Origin: CAYUBI01 sp964443005
GTDB lineage: Bacteria; Margulisbacteria; Riflemargulisbacteria; GWF2-35-9; CAYUBI01
Reading direction: 5' to 3'
Length of the DNA stretch: 6,701 nt
NCBI GenBank assembly: GCA_964443005.1
Contig: CAYUBI010000093.1
Location: 1 to 6,701, forward strand
Shown one piece after another: positions 1-6,124 of the stretch (positions are counted from its first letter, which is position 1; every line of letters begins with the position of its first letter). Under the pieces are notes generated by a model that saw nothing but the letters and a program-made list of their open reading frames with translations, did no database searches and was not told the origin of the DNA. The translations under genes were made by a program, and so were the position numbers.

Positions 1-134
1 AAAAAAATAGAGCTAGCCTCACCCTCAACAATATCCATAGCTGCACGCATGATTTCTTTGGCCAATTCATCAATATTACGAATAGTATTGAGTTGACTCG
101 CTATTTCAATAATTCGTTCCCATTTATCGCTCAT
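1..134 (-). CDS. GAF-domain protein, N-terminal fragment (cut by window edge)
   Basis: The reverse strand reads an open frame from ATG at 134 to the window edge without a stop, giving 44 residues that begin MSDKWERIIEIASQLN. The sequence continues with an IDELAKEIMRAA stretch and ends DIVEGEASSIF. This pattern (an amphipathic helix, then a 'DELLxxIxxxAxxLxxAExASIF' type run) is the usual opening of a GAF domain, a small-molecule-binding sensory module found in signalling kinases, cyclases, PP2C phosphatases and regulators. The effector domain lies outside the window, so the output cannot be named. No good ribosome binding site precedes the ATG; an in-frame TTG at 152 is possible but less likely. 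The gene lies 48 bases downstream of the tRNA-Leu on the same strand and could be co-transcribed with it. The GAF assignment is inference from a short stretch. Confidence 0.6.
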   Translation of the reverse strand, partial: MSDKWERIIEIASQLNTIRNIDELAKEIMRAAMDIVEGEASSIF

Positions 135-140
135 ACAATT

Positions 141-158
141 GGGTATGCCCAAATTTTA
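141..158 (-). promoter_or_regulatory. Possible weak -10 element and small hairpin upstream of the GAF gene
   Basis: On the minus strand, TAAAAT (158-153) matches the -10 consensus in five of six positions, but no convincing -35 lies 16-18 bases upstream; only a T-rich stretch is there. Just downstream, TTGGG-TATG-CCCAA (139-152) can form a 5-bp hairpin in the leader. Either the GAF gene has a weak promoter of its own, or it is read through from the tRNA. This is a tentative call. Confidence 0.2.
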
Positions 159-182
159 AATGACTAAACATCACACAAAAAA

Positions 183-269
183 TGGTGCCGTGGACTGGAC
201 TCGAACCAGCACAGTTTTACAACCGCTAGCCCCTCAAGCTAGTGTGTCTACCAATTCCACCACCACGGC
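183..269 (-). tRNA. tRNA-Leu (anticodon GAG)
   Basis: The minus strand folds into a complete class II tRNA of 87 nucleotides, including an encoded CCA end (185-183). The acceptor stem is GCCGTGG (269-263) paired with CCACGGC (193-187), followed by discriminator A at 186. The D-arm has a GTG/CAC stem and a loop containing GG. The anticodon stem is CTAGC/GCTAG and the loop is TTGAGGG, which places anticodon GAG at 235-233; it would read CUC and CUU leucine codons. The variable arm is long, as expected for leucine, with a 5-bp stem (CGGTT with AACTG, one G-U pair) closed by GTAA. The T-arm is GCTGG-TTCGAGT-CCAGT. Every stem pairs, so the gene looks functional. A run of six T follows the CCA on the minus strand (182-177). 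Confidence 0.97.
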
Positions 270-301
270 ATAATTAAGAAGAAACGCTTATTTCAAAAGC
301 A

Positions 302-310
302 TGCTATAAT
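302..310 (+). promoter_or_regulatory. Extended -10 promoter of the pseudopilin operon
   Basis: TGCTATAAT at 302-310 is a perfect -10 hexamer (305-310) preceded by the TGN extension. Extended -10 promoters tolerate a poor -35, and indeed no good -35 hexamer lies 16-18 bases upstream. The predicted start of transcription near 317 would give a leader of about 27 bases before the ATG at 344, containing the AAAGG at 335-339. It is the only strong promoter-like element before the four plus-strand genes. The interval between it and the tRNA start at 269 must also hold the divergent tRNA promoter, which could not be identified clearly. Confidence 0.6.
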
Positions 311-343
311 TTTAACATTAATCTTCTATTGGCAAAAGGCTTT

Positions 344-706
344 ATGATAAAACATCGAAAAAAGGCAGCGGGGTTTACTTTAATTGAATTACTTTTTGTT
401 TTAACTATTTCAAGCATTATCTTATTCATAATCACAAACATGTTGACACTATTTACTCGCCATCATCTTGCAGAATTTAGCCATCAACAAAAACTGATTA
501 ATACTGCTTACGCCCTCATTGACATTAACGCAAGCACTGTAATACAAAACCTTTCACCAACACCTTCGCCTATTATTAGCTACAAAAATTACCCGAATTA
601 CACAGATGCAATTGGACTGGGAACATCGATTCATGTCATTCTTCCACATCAACAACATGAACGGCCCAAATACAACCTAGGAAACAATCAGGGACCCAAA
701 CAATGA
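344..706 (+). CDS. Short minor pseudopilin, GspJ-like
   Basis: This 120-residue protein has a type IV prepilin-like N-terminus: a basic leader MIKHRKKAAG, then FTLIELLFVL with Glu at +5 of the mature chain, then a hydrophobic helix to about residue 37. Prepilin peptidase would cleave after Gly10 and methylate Phe11. The start at 344 is preferred over an in-frame TTG at 329 because AAAGG (335-339) sits just before it and because a 10-residue basic leader is typical. After the helix comes a polar segment (about 38-68), then a region rich in Pro, Asn and Tyr with little resemblance to known folds. It opens the operon and overlaps the next gene by ATGA. Such coupling to a Glu5-lacking partner, as in gspJ-gspK pairs, suggests a GspJ-like role at the pseudopilus tip. 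GspJ is usually near 190-200 residues, so this is a reduced version or a different minor pilin. Prepilin identity is firm; the J label is inference. Confidence 0.75.
   Translation: MIKHRKKAAGFTLIELLFVLTISSIILFIITNMLTLFTRHHLAEFSHQQKLINTAYALIDINASTVIQNLSPTPSPIISYKNYPNYTDAIGLGTSIHVILPHQQHERPKYNLGNNQGPKQ
690..694 (+). promoter_or_regulatory. Ribosome binding site of the coupled second gene
   Basis: AGGGA lies 8 bases before the ATG at 703, inside the end of the preceding gene. It supports 703 as the start and, together with the ATGA overlap (703-706), suggests coupled translation and matched amounts of the two proteins. Confidence 0.55.
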
Positions 707-1002
707 TTCCGCAGCAAAAAAATGGCTATATTTTACCTTTTACCTTTATCATTGTAGCTTTTTTATCTGCACTGCTATTAACCATGCAATGGATTGAGCT
801 AACACGCGAAAACACAGCAAACGATATCGCACGCCAACTCATTCGTACCTCAGCTATGTGGGATTTAGTGCTTTCATCTACAAACAAAGTTGATTTAACA
901 GCAGATTACGGCTTTAACGTCATTGCATTTCAAGAAAATAATTGCATTTCTGTTAATATTAATTGGCAATCTCAAAAAATATTTGGTACTATAGAGTTGT
1001 AA
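703..1002 (+). CDS. Miniature PilX/GspK-like membrane protein
   Basis: This 99-residue protein has a short polar leader (MIPQQKNG), one hydrophobic segment at about residues 9-30, then a helical segment (WIELTREN to about residue 58) and a short C-terminal part likely to be beta strand. NG-YILPF resembles the start of PilX and GspK proteins, where a prepilin-like Gly precedes a helix that lacks the usual Glu at +5; here +5 is Phe13. In type II secretion systems GspK is characteristically the pseudopilin without Glu5 and follows gspJ, which matches the ATGA overlap with the upstream gene. GspK normally has about 300 residues with a large helical insertion that is absent here, so this would be a stripped-down form. 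The reading frame ends cleanly with its own stop and the next gene follows closely, with no sign of frameshift decay. An alternative is an unrelated minor pilin of the PilX type. Cleavage by prepilin peptidase is uncertain. Confidence 0.6.
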   Translation: MIPQQKNGYILPFTFIIVAFLSALLLTMQWIELTRENTANDIARQLIRTSAMWDLVLSSTNKVDLTADYGFNVIAFQENNCISVNINWQSQKIFGTIEL

Positions 1003-1020
1003 GGCAACATGACTAATCAA

Positions 1021-1028
1021 AAAGGGGA
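1021..1028 (+). promoter_or_regulatory. Strong ribosome binding site that decides the start at 1036
   Basis: AAAGGGGA ends 7 bases before the ATG at 1036. The earlier in-frame ATG at 1009 has only AAGG four bases upstream. The better spacing and strength favour 1036, which also shortens the prepilin leader from 27 to 18 residues. Confidence 0.6.
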
Positions 1029-1035
1029 TTTATTT

Positions 1036-1740
1036 ATGACAACAGAACAGGTTCTCACTCAAAAAATTCATCGAAAACTATCGCACGGATTCACACTCAT
1101 CGAATTACTCATTGTTATGACTGTTATTATTATCTTGGCTGGGATCATGATTCCATCATTTCGAGGCTTTCAAAACGATGCATGGCTCGTTAAAGCTGAA
1201 AACGAAGTTCGTGTTGTTCAAACTGCAATTGAATCCTATTATCGTAATCATAAAGGCCTTTATCCCGAAGGCCTTGAAGATTTAATTCGTGTTAATCCAC
1301 GCATTTTAACGCAATTACCCCAAGATCCCTTTGAAACCTCTGGCAAATCGTATGGATATCGAATAATTTACAAAAAACCTGGCAACGAAGCTTTTTATGT
1401 CATTTATACAAATGGCCCCAATCGGGAAAAAGAATGGGTATGGGATGAAGAAAAAGGAATTGTTTCTGTTTCAATTAAAAGCGATGATATCCTGGTTACC
1501 AATGCAATCTATCAAAAAATGTCAGATGACGATCTTGAACGCAGCATTACTTCTGGAATGAAACCCAAAAAACAAGCAGATGAAGACACTCCACCTGAAT
1601 CGCTTAACAAAAATAAAGACTCTATCAAAAAATCAACTCAAGATACTGATGAAAACAGAGCAGATACCCGTGGGTCAGTAGCTCAACCCTTAAAAAAACA
1701 ACATCTTCAACAAGAAGAATTAATTGACACTGTCAAATAA
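1036..1740 (+). CDS. gspG: GspG-like major pseudopilin with a long charged C-terminal tail
   Basis: The protein has 234 residues from the ATG at 1036 (243 from the in-frame ATG at 1009). An 18-residue leader ends in HG, followed by FTLIELLIVM with Glu at +5 and a hydrophobic helix to about residue 40. The globular part carries the GspG signature: a helix with QTAIESYYRNHKGLYP (62-77), LPQDPF (94-99), FYVIYTNGPNR (120-130) and a DDILVTNA segment (150-157), in the region where GspG proteins bind calcium. The first 157 residues correspond to a typical GspG of about 140 residues plus leader. The remaining stretch of about 75 residues is extremely hydrophilic (Lys, Asp, Glu, Gln, Asn, Ser, Thr), has no aromatic residue or cysteine, and looks disordered. 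It has no counterpart in the adjacent paralogue. The gene sits 33 bases after the previous stop and 31 bases before its sister. It is probably a shaft or specialised subunit; the role of the tail is unknown. Confidence 0.85.
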   Translation: MTTEQVLTQKIHRKLSHGFTLIELLIVMTVIIILAGIMIPSFRGFQNDAWLVKAENEVRVVQTAIESYYRNHKGLYPEGLEDLIRVNPRILTQLPQDPFETSGKSYGYRIIYKKPGNEAFYVIYTNGPNREKEWVWDEEKGIVSVSIKSDDILVTNAIYQKMSDDDLERSITSGMKPKKQADEDTPPESLNKNKDSIKKSTQDTDENRADTRGSVAQPLKKQHLQQEELIDTVK

Positions 1741-1757
1741 AACAAACTAAATTTAAA

Positions 1758-1763
1758 AAGGAG
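1758..1763 (+). promoter_or_regulatory. Consensus ribosome binding site of the second GspG-like gene
   Basis: AAGGAG sits 8 bases before the ATG at 1772 and is the strongest Shine-Dalgarno match in the operon. This is consistent with the last gene encoding the most abundant (major) subunit. Confidence 0.7.
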
Positions 1764-1771
1764 CAACAAGT

Positions 1772-2215
1772 ATGGAGCATCAACGAGGCTTTACATTAAT
1801 TGAATTATTAATTGTTATGACAGTGATTATTATTTTGGCTGGAATTTTAATTCCTTCTTTTCGTGGTTTTCAAAATGAAGCCTGGAATGTGAAAGCCGAG
1901 CAAGAAGTTGGCGTAATCCAAACTGCTATCGAAAGTTATTTCCGAAATCATAAGAACAATTATCCACCCAAGCTAGAAGATCTTTTAACGACATCACCCA
2001 AATTACTAAATCAATTACCTCAAGATCCATTTAAATCAAATGGTAACACTTATGGATATGAAATTGTTTTTAAGGAACCTGGCAAAGAAATGTTTTACGT
2101 TATATATTCACCAGGACCCAATCGAATCAAAAACTGGACATGGGATTCAGCCAAAGGTTCAATGCCTCCATTAAATGATGATGATATATTAGTAACCAAC
2201 GCACCTATAGAATAA
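1772..2215 (+). CDS. gspG: GspG-like major pseudopilin, compact form
   Basis: This 147-residue protein has the dimensions of a normal GspG: a 6-residue leader MEHQRG, mature start FTLIELLIVM with Glu at +5, a hydrophobic helix to about residue 28, then QTAIESYFRNH (50-60), LPQDPF (82-87), FYVIYSPGPNR (108-118) and a terminal DDDILVTNA (136-144). In GspG the last region forms a calcium-binding loop, and the acidic residues there are retained. In a type II secretion system GspG polymerises in the inner membrane to form the pseudopilus that pushes substrates through the outer-membrane secretin. By hand alignment it is about two thirds identical over about 140 residues to the product of the gene just upstream, and nearly identical in the first 29 mature residues, so the two arose by tandem duplication. 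It is the last gene of the operon and ends 5 bases from the end of the convergent rel gene. A type IV pilin-like role outside secretion cannot be excluded. Confidence 0.9.
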   Translation: MEHQRGFTLIELLIVMTVIIILAGILIPSFRGFQNEAWNVKAEQEVGVIQTAIESYFRNHKNNYPPKLEDLLTTSPKLLNQLPQDPFKSNGNTYGYEIVFKEPGKEMFYVIYSPGPNRIKNWTWDSAKGSMPPLNDDDILVTNAPIE

Positions 2216-2225
2216 AGCGTTTATT
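2211..2225. other. AT-only inverted repeat spanning both convergent stop codons
   Basis: AATAAA-GCG-TTTATT is a 6-bp perfect inverted repeat with a 3-base loop. It contains the TAA of the plus-strand pseudopilin gene (2213-2215) and the TAA of the minus-strand rel gene (2223-2221). The stem is all A-T and no T-run follows, so it is not a standard intrinsic terminator, yet it is the only structure between the two convergent operons. It may be no more than a by-product of two TAA stops placed head to head. Confidence 0.3.
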
Positions 2226-4398
2226 TAACTTTGCGATAAATATTTCGAATATCATTCATATTTCGTATTTTAGTAATTACTCGGCTTAATTCATCAGTAT
2301 GATGCACCATGACGGAAAAGTCAGCGATGACAATTCCATCATAATTCGTACGAACATTTGCACGCACAATATTGAGTCCAGTTTCAGCAATGATATGAAG
2401 AATATCGCTGAGTAATCCTACCCTATCAAAAGCTTCGATCGTTAAATCTACCTCAAATTGACCCAACTGATTTTCTACCCATGCAACACTAACTTGACGC
2501 TCAACCTCCAACTCATTACTCACATTCCGACAATCTCGCCGATGAACAGATACTCCATATCCTCGCGTAATATACCCAATAATCCTATCTCCAGGAACTG
2601 GATTACAACATTGACTCAAATGAACCATCACATCTGCTAAGCCATCAACAACAATTTCAATATCCTTTTTCTTGGGAACGTATTTCGTAATTGATTTTTG
2701 AAGCTCATTAATAGGTTCCTCAAAAATGCCATGCTCTTTATCATATTGCGTTTTCAAATAATGCGACACATGCTTAACACTCAGATCACCTAAGGCCATT
2801 CCTGCAAAGAAATCCTCTTCCTTTTTGTAATTAAAATGATCTAACGCACTTTTAATCATACTTAGAGACAAAACTTCTGACGGAAGCAACAACAATGACT
2901 TAACCTCTTTTTCAAGCAAAATTTGCCCTTCTTCAGCATGAACTGTTTGCGATTCTTTCTTAAACCACTGCTTAATTTTAGTTCGAGCACCTGTTGTTTT
3001 TACAAATGTTAGCCAACTCAGTTTTGGATTGCTAGTTTTAGACGTCATAACCTCAACAATATCACCGCTTTTAAGCGTATACTCTAATGGCTTAATTTGG
3101 TGGTTCACTTTTGCACCAATACATCGATGCCCAACTTCAGTATGAACATGATAGGCAAAATCTACAGGCGTACTATACCGTGGCAATTCAAAAACATCAC
3201 CTTTAGGAGAAAATACAAAAATCTCTTCTGTAAACAAATCCACCTTTAAATGATCCATAAAATCTTTCGAGTTTTTCAAGCCTTCTTGCCAATCTAGTAA
3301 TTCCCTTAACCATGAGAGCTTCTTATCCATTGCAGTTACTTTTGTTGCTCTACCTTCTTTATAACGCCAATGCGCAGCAATTCCATATTCTGATACGCGG
3401 TGCATATCAACAGTACGAATTTGAATTTCTACAGCCATGGCATTTGGCCCAATAATTGTCGTATGCAGTGATTGATAATTATTTTGTTTAGGAACTGCGA
3501 TGTAATCTTTAAACCGTCCAGGAATTGGCTTATACATAGTATGAACAGCACCTAAAGCACTATAACAATCTTGAACACCATTTACAATAATTCGAATTGC
3601 AAACAAATCATATAACTCATTAACATTCAAATTTTGCGTTACCATTTTGTTATAAATCGACCAAAAATGCTTTGGCCGTCCAGTCACTGCTGCTTGGGTT
3701 CCGGTTTCTTTTAGTTTTTTTTGTACATTGTCAACAAACATCTGAATGTACTGTTCTCGTTCAATCCGTTTAAGTGCAATAATATCTTTTATTTTCTGAT
3801 AATCAATAGGCTTAAGATAACGGAAACACTGGTCTTCTAATTCCCACTTAATTGCAGACATACCTAAGCGATGAGCCAATGGCGCAAAAACTTCCTTTGT
3901 TTCTATTGCAATTCGTTGTTGTTTTTCTACAGCTAAATACTTTAACGTTCGCATATTGTGTAAACGATCAGCCAGTTTTATTATTACAACCCGAATATCT
4001 TTTGCCATAGCCAAAAACATTTTACGAAAATTTTCAACTTGTAATTCCAGCTGAGTATCAAAGGAAATTAAACCTAATTTTGTTACACCATCAACCAAAT
4101 CAGCAACTTCAGTACCAAACTTTTCCTCAAGAACATGGAGACTAATATCTGTATCTTCAACAACGTCATGAAGAATTCCAGCAATTAATACATCTTCATC
4201 AACTTCATATTCTGCGAGAATTGACGCAACCTCTAAGGGATGCCAAATATAGGGCTCTCCAGACATCCTTTTTTGATTTTCATGCGCTTTTTCAGCATAA
4301 ACAATTGCATCAAATAGTCGGGAAGTATCAATTGATAAATCATATTTATGAACTTTTTCTTCAAAAAGAAGGAAAAACTGACGAACGTCAGCTTCCAT
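2221..4398 (-). CDS. rel: Bifunctional (p)ppGpp synthetase/hydrolase (Rel/SpoT family)
   Basis: The 725-residue product is a full-length long RSH enzyme, which makes the alarmone (p)ppGpp from ATP and GTP/GDP and also degrades it. Domains in order: HD hydrolase (about 25-180) with His53, His77-Asp78, Glu81-Asp82 and Asp144 present, so hydrolysis should be active; synthetase (about 220-345) with Arg241, Asp264, RFKD at 295-298, Tyr308 and Glu324; TGS (about 388-450); a helical linker; a zinc-finger/conserved-cysteine domain with Cys597, Cys598, His619 and Cys623; and a C-terminal ACT domain (about 648-722). The RFKD motif is that of bifunctional Rel/SpoT enzymes, not the acidic ExDD form of monofunctional RelA. 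Both active sites and the ribosome-sensing half look complete. The ATG at 4398 lies inside the end of recJ (11-base overlap) with no strong ribosome binding site, suggesting coupled translation. Whether it is the only such enzyme in the genome cannot be seen here. Confidence 0.96.
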   Translation of the reverse strand: MEADVRQFFLLFEEKVHKYDLSIDTSRLFDAIVYAEKAHENQKRMSGEPYIWHPLEVASILAEYEVDEDVLIAGILHDVVEDTDISLHVLEEKFGTEVADLVDGVTKLGLISFDTQLELQVENFRKMFLAMAKDIRVVIIKLADRLHNMRTLKYLAVEKQQRIAIETKEVFAPLAHRLGMSAIKWELEDQCFRYLKPIDYQKIKDIIALKRIEREQYIQMFVDNVQKKLKETGTQAAVTGRPKHFWSIYNKMVTQNLNVNELYDLFAIRIIVNGVQDCYSALGAVHTMYKPIPGRFKDYIAVPKQNNYQSLHTTIIGPNAMAVEIQIRTVDMHRVSEYGIAAHWRYKEGRATKVTAMDKKLSWLRELLDWQEGLKNSKDFMDHLKVDLFTEEIFVFSPKGDVFELPRYSTPVDFAYHVHTEVGHRCIGAKVNHQIKPLEYTLKSGDIVEVMTSKTSNPKLSWLTFVKTTGARTKIKQWFKKESQTVHAEEGQILLEKEVKSLLLLPSEVLSLSMIKSALDHFNYKKEEDFFAGMALGDLSVKHVSHYLKTQYDKEHGIFEEPINELQKSITKYVPKKKDIEIVVDGLADVMVHLSQCCNPVPGDRIIGYITRGYGVSVHRRDCRNVSNELEVERQVSVAWVENQLGQFEVDLTIEAFDRVGLLSDILHIIAETGLNIVRANVRTNYDGIVIADFSVMVHHTDELSRVITKIRNMNDIRNIYRKVK

Positions 4399-6121
4399 TG
4401 ATAGATGCTTTCACGTCTAACAAGCGCATTTGCAACGTCGTACGGTTTCCAAAAATATTCTTTTCTAATTGATATAACACATCAATATTATTATTTAAAA
4501 GTGACACACTGTCAGCCAGTCCAAATCCAATCGCATCAATTTGACGAAATCCATCAACAAACGTTAATTTAACGTGATTTTGATCTGGTCCCACCAAACG
4601 ATAATCCATAGGGCTCATATTTCGCGTCAAAAAAACCATTTCAGGGTTGTTTTTCCCATAGGGCTTTACCAACTCCAAAGCAGTCACGAGTTCCATCGAA
4701 ATATCTTCAGCCTGAATTTCAACATCATAATGCAGCACACATCCCAATTGCTGCTGAACACCTGCTTCTAAAGATAACAGATACCGAGCTTTAAACGCAT
4801 CGAGTTGATCAATATGGAGCTCAAACCCTGCAGCTTCCTTATGGCCACCATAATTAATCAATAATTGCGAACATTTTTCTAAAGCGCTAAAAATATCAAT
4901 GCCATTTACTGTACGAATCGATCCCCTAGCAAAACCATCTCGCGCTGCAATAATAATGACGGGTTTATTAATAATTTTGGTTAACTGCGCTGCAACAATA
5001 CCAATAATGCCAGGATTCCAGTCCATACCCTGAATAAAAACAACAAGATCATCTGTCATTTCCGGATGCTGCTCCAAAAGCTCCAAAGCCTCTTGTTTAA
5101 TTCGTGCACCAGCTTCTTTGCGCCGTTCATTTAAGGCATTAATCTCTTCAGCCAAATCATGGGAACGATCACGATTACAACTCATCAGCAAATCCAACGC
5201 AATATTAGCGTGATCCATTCGTCCTGCTGCATTTAATTTGGGTGCTATATGAAAACTAATTGTACTCGTGTCAATTTTGGTCGCAGCTGATGTTCCTGCA
5301 CTACTCTTATGTTGAGGAATTAAAAAACGAATAACATCCGATGCATTTTTATTTAAATAATCCAATCCAAATTTAACTAATACGCGATTGTTGTCCAGTA
5401 AAGGAACAATATCAGCAACAGTTCCAATACATACAAAATCAAGCAAAAATCCATTGTATAAAAGGGATAGTTTGCCGAGTTTTTTATAAATCGCCACGAT
5501 CAACTTATAAGCTACGCCAACACCTGAAAGCGTATATAATGGAGACTCGGAAGCTAGGAATTTCGAGGAAACAATAAAATTAGCACAAGGAAGACGCTCT
5601 GGCAAAGTATGATGATCTGTAATGATTACGTCCATGCCTAAAGACCTGGCCAACTCAATTTCTTCATAATTGCTAATGCCACAATCCACTGTTAATAGCA
5701 CCCTGGCTCCTTCGTCAGCCAATGACTGTATTGCAAGCTTATTCAAACCATATCCTTCTGTATATCGATGCGGAAGATAATAAGAAGCGTCTACACCTAA
5801 CTTTCTTAGCGCTGATAAAAGAAGTGCAGTACCTGTCACTCCATCAGCATCATAATCGCCATAAACAACTAACTTGCGCTTAGCTTCAATAGCCTCTATT
5901 AAAAATGCTGCAGCTACCTGAATCTGCGGAATTTCTTCATAAATATAAATATCGTTTTCACAGGGATTTAAAAAATTAGAAAAAGCTTCTGCAGTTCGAA
6001 TTCCACGCGACCATAAAGCTTGAGCAATGACCGGATGAACAGTAACATTATCCAAAACCAAAGCATCAACTATCTCTGATTCCGAAGCAATAGACCGGGC
6101 TCTCCACTCTTGCGTAACCAC
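4388..6121 (-). CDS. recJ: Single-stranded-DNA-specific exonuclease RecJ
   Basis: The 577-residue product is the length expected for RecJ, the 5'-3' single-strand exonuclease used in RecF-pathway recombination, mismatch repair and base excision repair. The DHH phosphoesterase core carries GDYDADG (88-94), VDCG (145-148), DHH (169-171) and GTVAD (233-237), which supply the metal-binding aspartates and histidines. NAAGRM (297-302) follows. The DHHA1 part shows WNPGIIGIVA (368-377), GSIRT (400-404) and GGHKEAAGF (425-433), and an OB-like C-terminal domain follows with KPYGKNNPE (486-494). All catalytic motifs are intact. The start is GTG at 6121: an in-frame TAG, the accB stop, lies only two codons upstream and no ATG is available near the N-terminus. 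It is 3 bases downstream of accB and overlaps rel by 11 bases, so it is in the middle of a tight operon. Confidence 0.96.
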   Translation of the reverse strand: MVTQEWRARSIASESEIVDALVLDNVTVHPVIAQALWSRGIRTAEAFSNFLNPCENDIYIYEEIPQIQVAAAFLIEAIEAKRKLVVYGDYDADGVTGTALLLSALRKLGVDASYYLPHRYTEGYGLNKLAIQSLADEGARVLLTVDCGISNYEEIELARSLGMDVIITDHHTLPERLPCANFIVSSKFLASESPLYTLSGVGVAYKLIVAIYKKLGKLSLLYNGFLLDFVCIGTVADIVPLLDNNRVLVKFGLDYLNKNASDVIRFLIPQHKSSAGTSAATKIDTSTISFHIAPKLNAAGRMDHANIALDLLMSCNRDRSHDLAEEINALNERRKEAGARIKQEALELLEQHPEMTDDLVVFIQGMDWNPGIIGIVAAQLTKIINKPVIIIAARDGFARGSIRTVNGIDIFSALEKCSQLLINYGGHKEAAGFELHIDQLDAFKARYLLSLEAGVQQQLGCVLHYDVEIQAEDISMELVTALELVKPYGKNNPEMVFLTRNMSPMDYRLVGPDQNHVKLTFVDGFRQIDAIGFGLADSVSLLNNNIDVLYQLEKNIFGNRTTLQMRLLDVKASINGS

Positions 6122-6124
6122 AGC

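Noticed and set aside
183..269. tRNA gene as a site of integrated mobile DNA
   Set aside because: No duplicated tRNA 3' end, integrase or foreign-looking segment is seen on either side.
1009..1035. Earlier ATG as start of the tailed GspG-like gene
   Set aside because: Its ribosome binding site is weaker and too close, and it would give a 27-residue leader; the ATG at 1036 has a strong, well-spaced site.
1250..1275. 14-base perfect palindrome ATAAAGGCCTTTAT followed by a second AAGGCCTT
   Set aside because: It falls inside the conserved GspG-like coding region, arises from repeated GGC-CTT codons, and is absent from the paralogous gene, so chance is the simplest explanation.
2458..2640. Plus-strand open frame of 60 codons within rel
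   Set aside because: It lies antisense to the conserved zinc-finger/ACT part of rel, has no ribosome binding site or family resemblance, and is a by-product of coding on the other strand.
3472..3516. Rel synthetase loop reads PKQNNYQSLHT where many enzymes have PNGYQSLHT
   Set aside because: The position after Asn varies in Rel proteins as I recall them (Gly, Met or Leu), the catalytic Tyr308 and all other active-site residues are kept, so loss of synthetase activity is not indicated.
4221..4472. Plus-strand open frame of 83 codons across the rel/recJ junction
   Set aside because: It is antisense to the N-terminus of Rel and the C-terminus of RecJ, both strongly supported, and shows no recognisable domain.
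4574..4771. Plus-strand open frame of 65 codons within recJ
   Set aside because: It is antisense to the RecJ C-terminal domain, with no start signal and no recognisable protein features.
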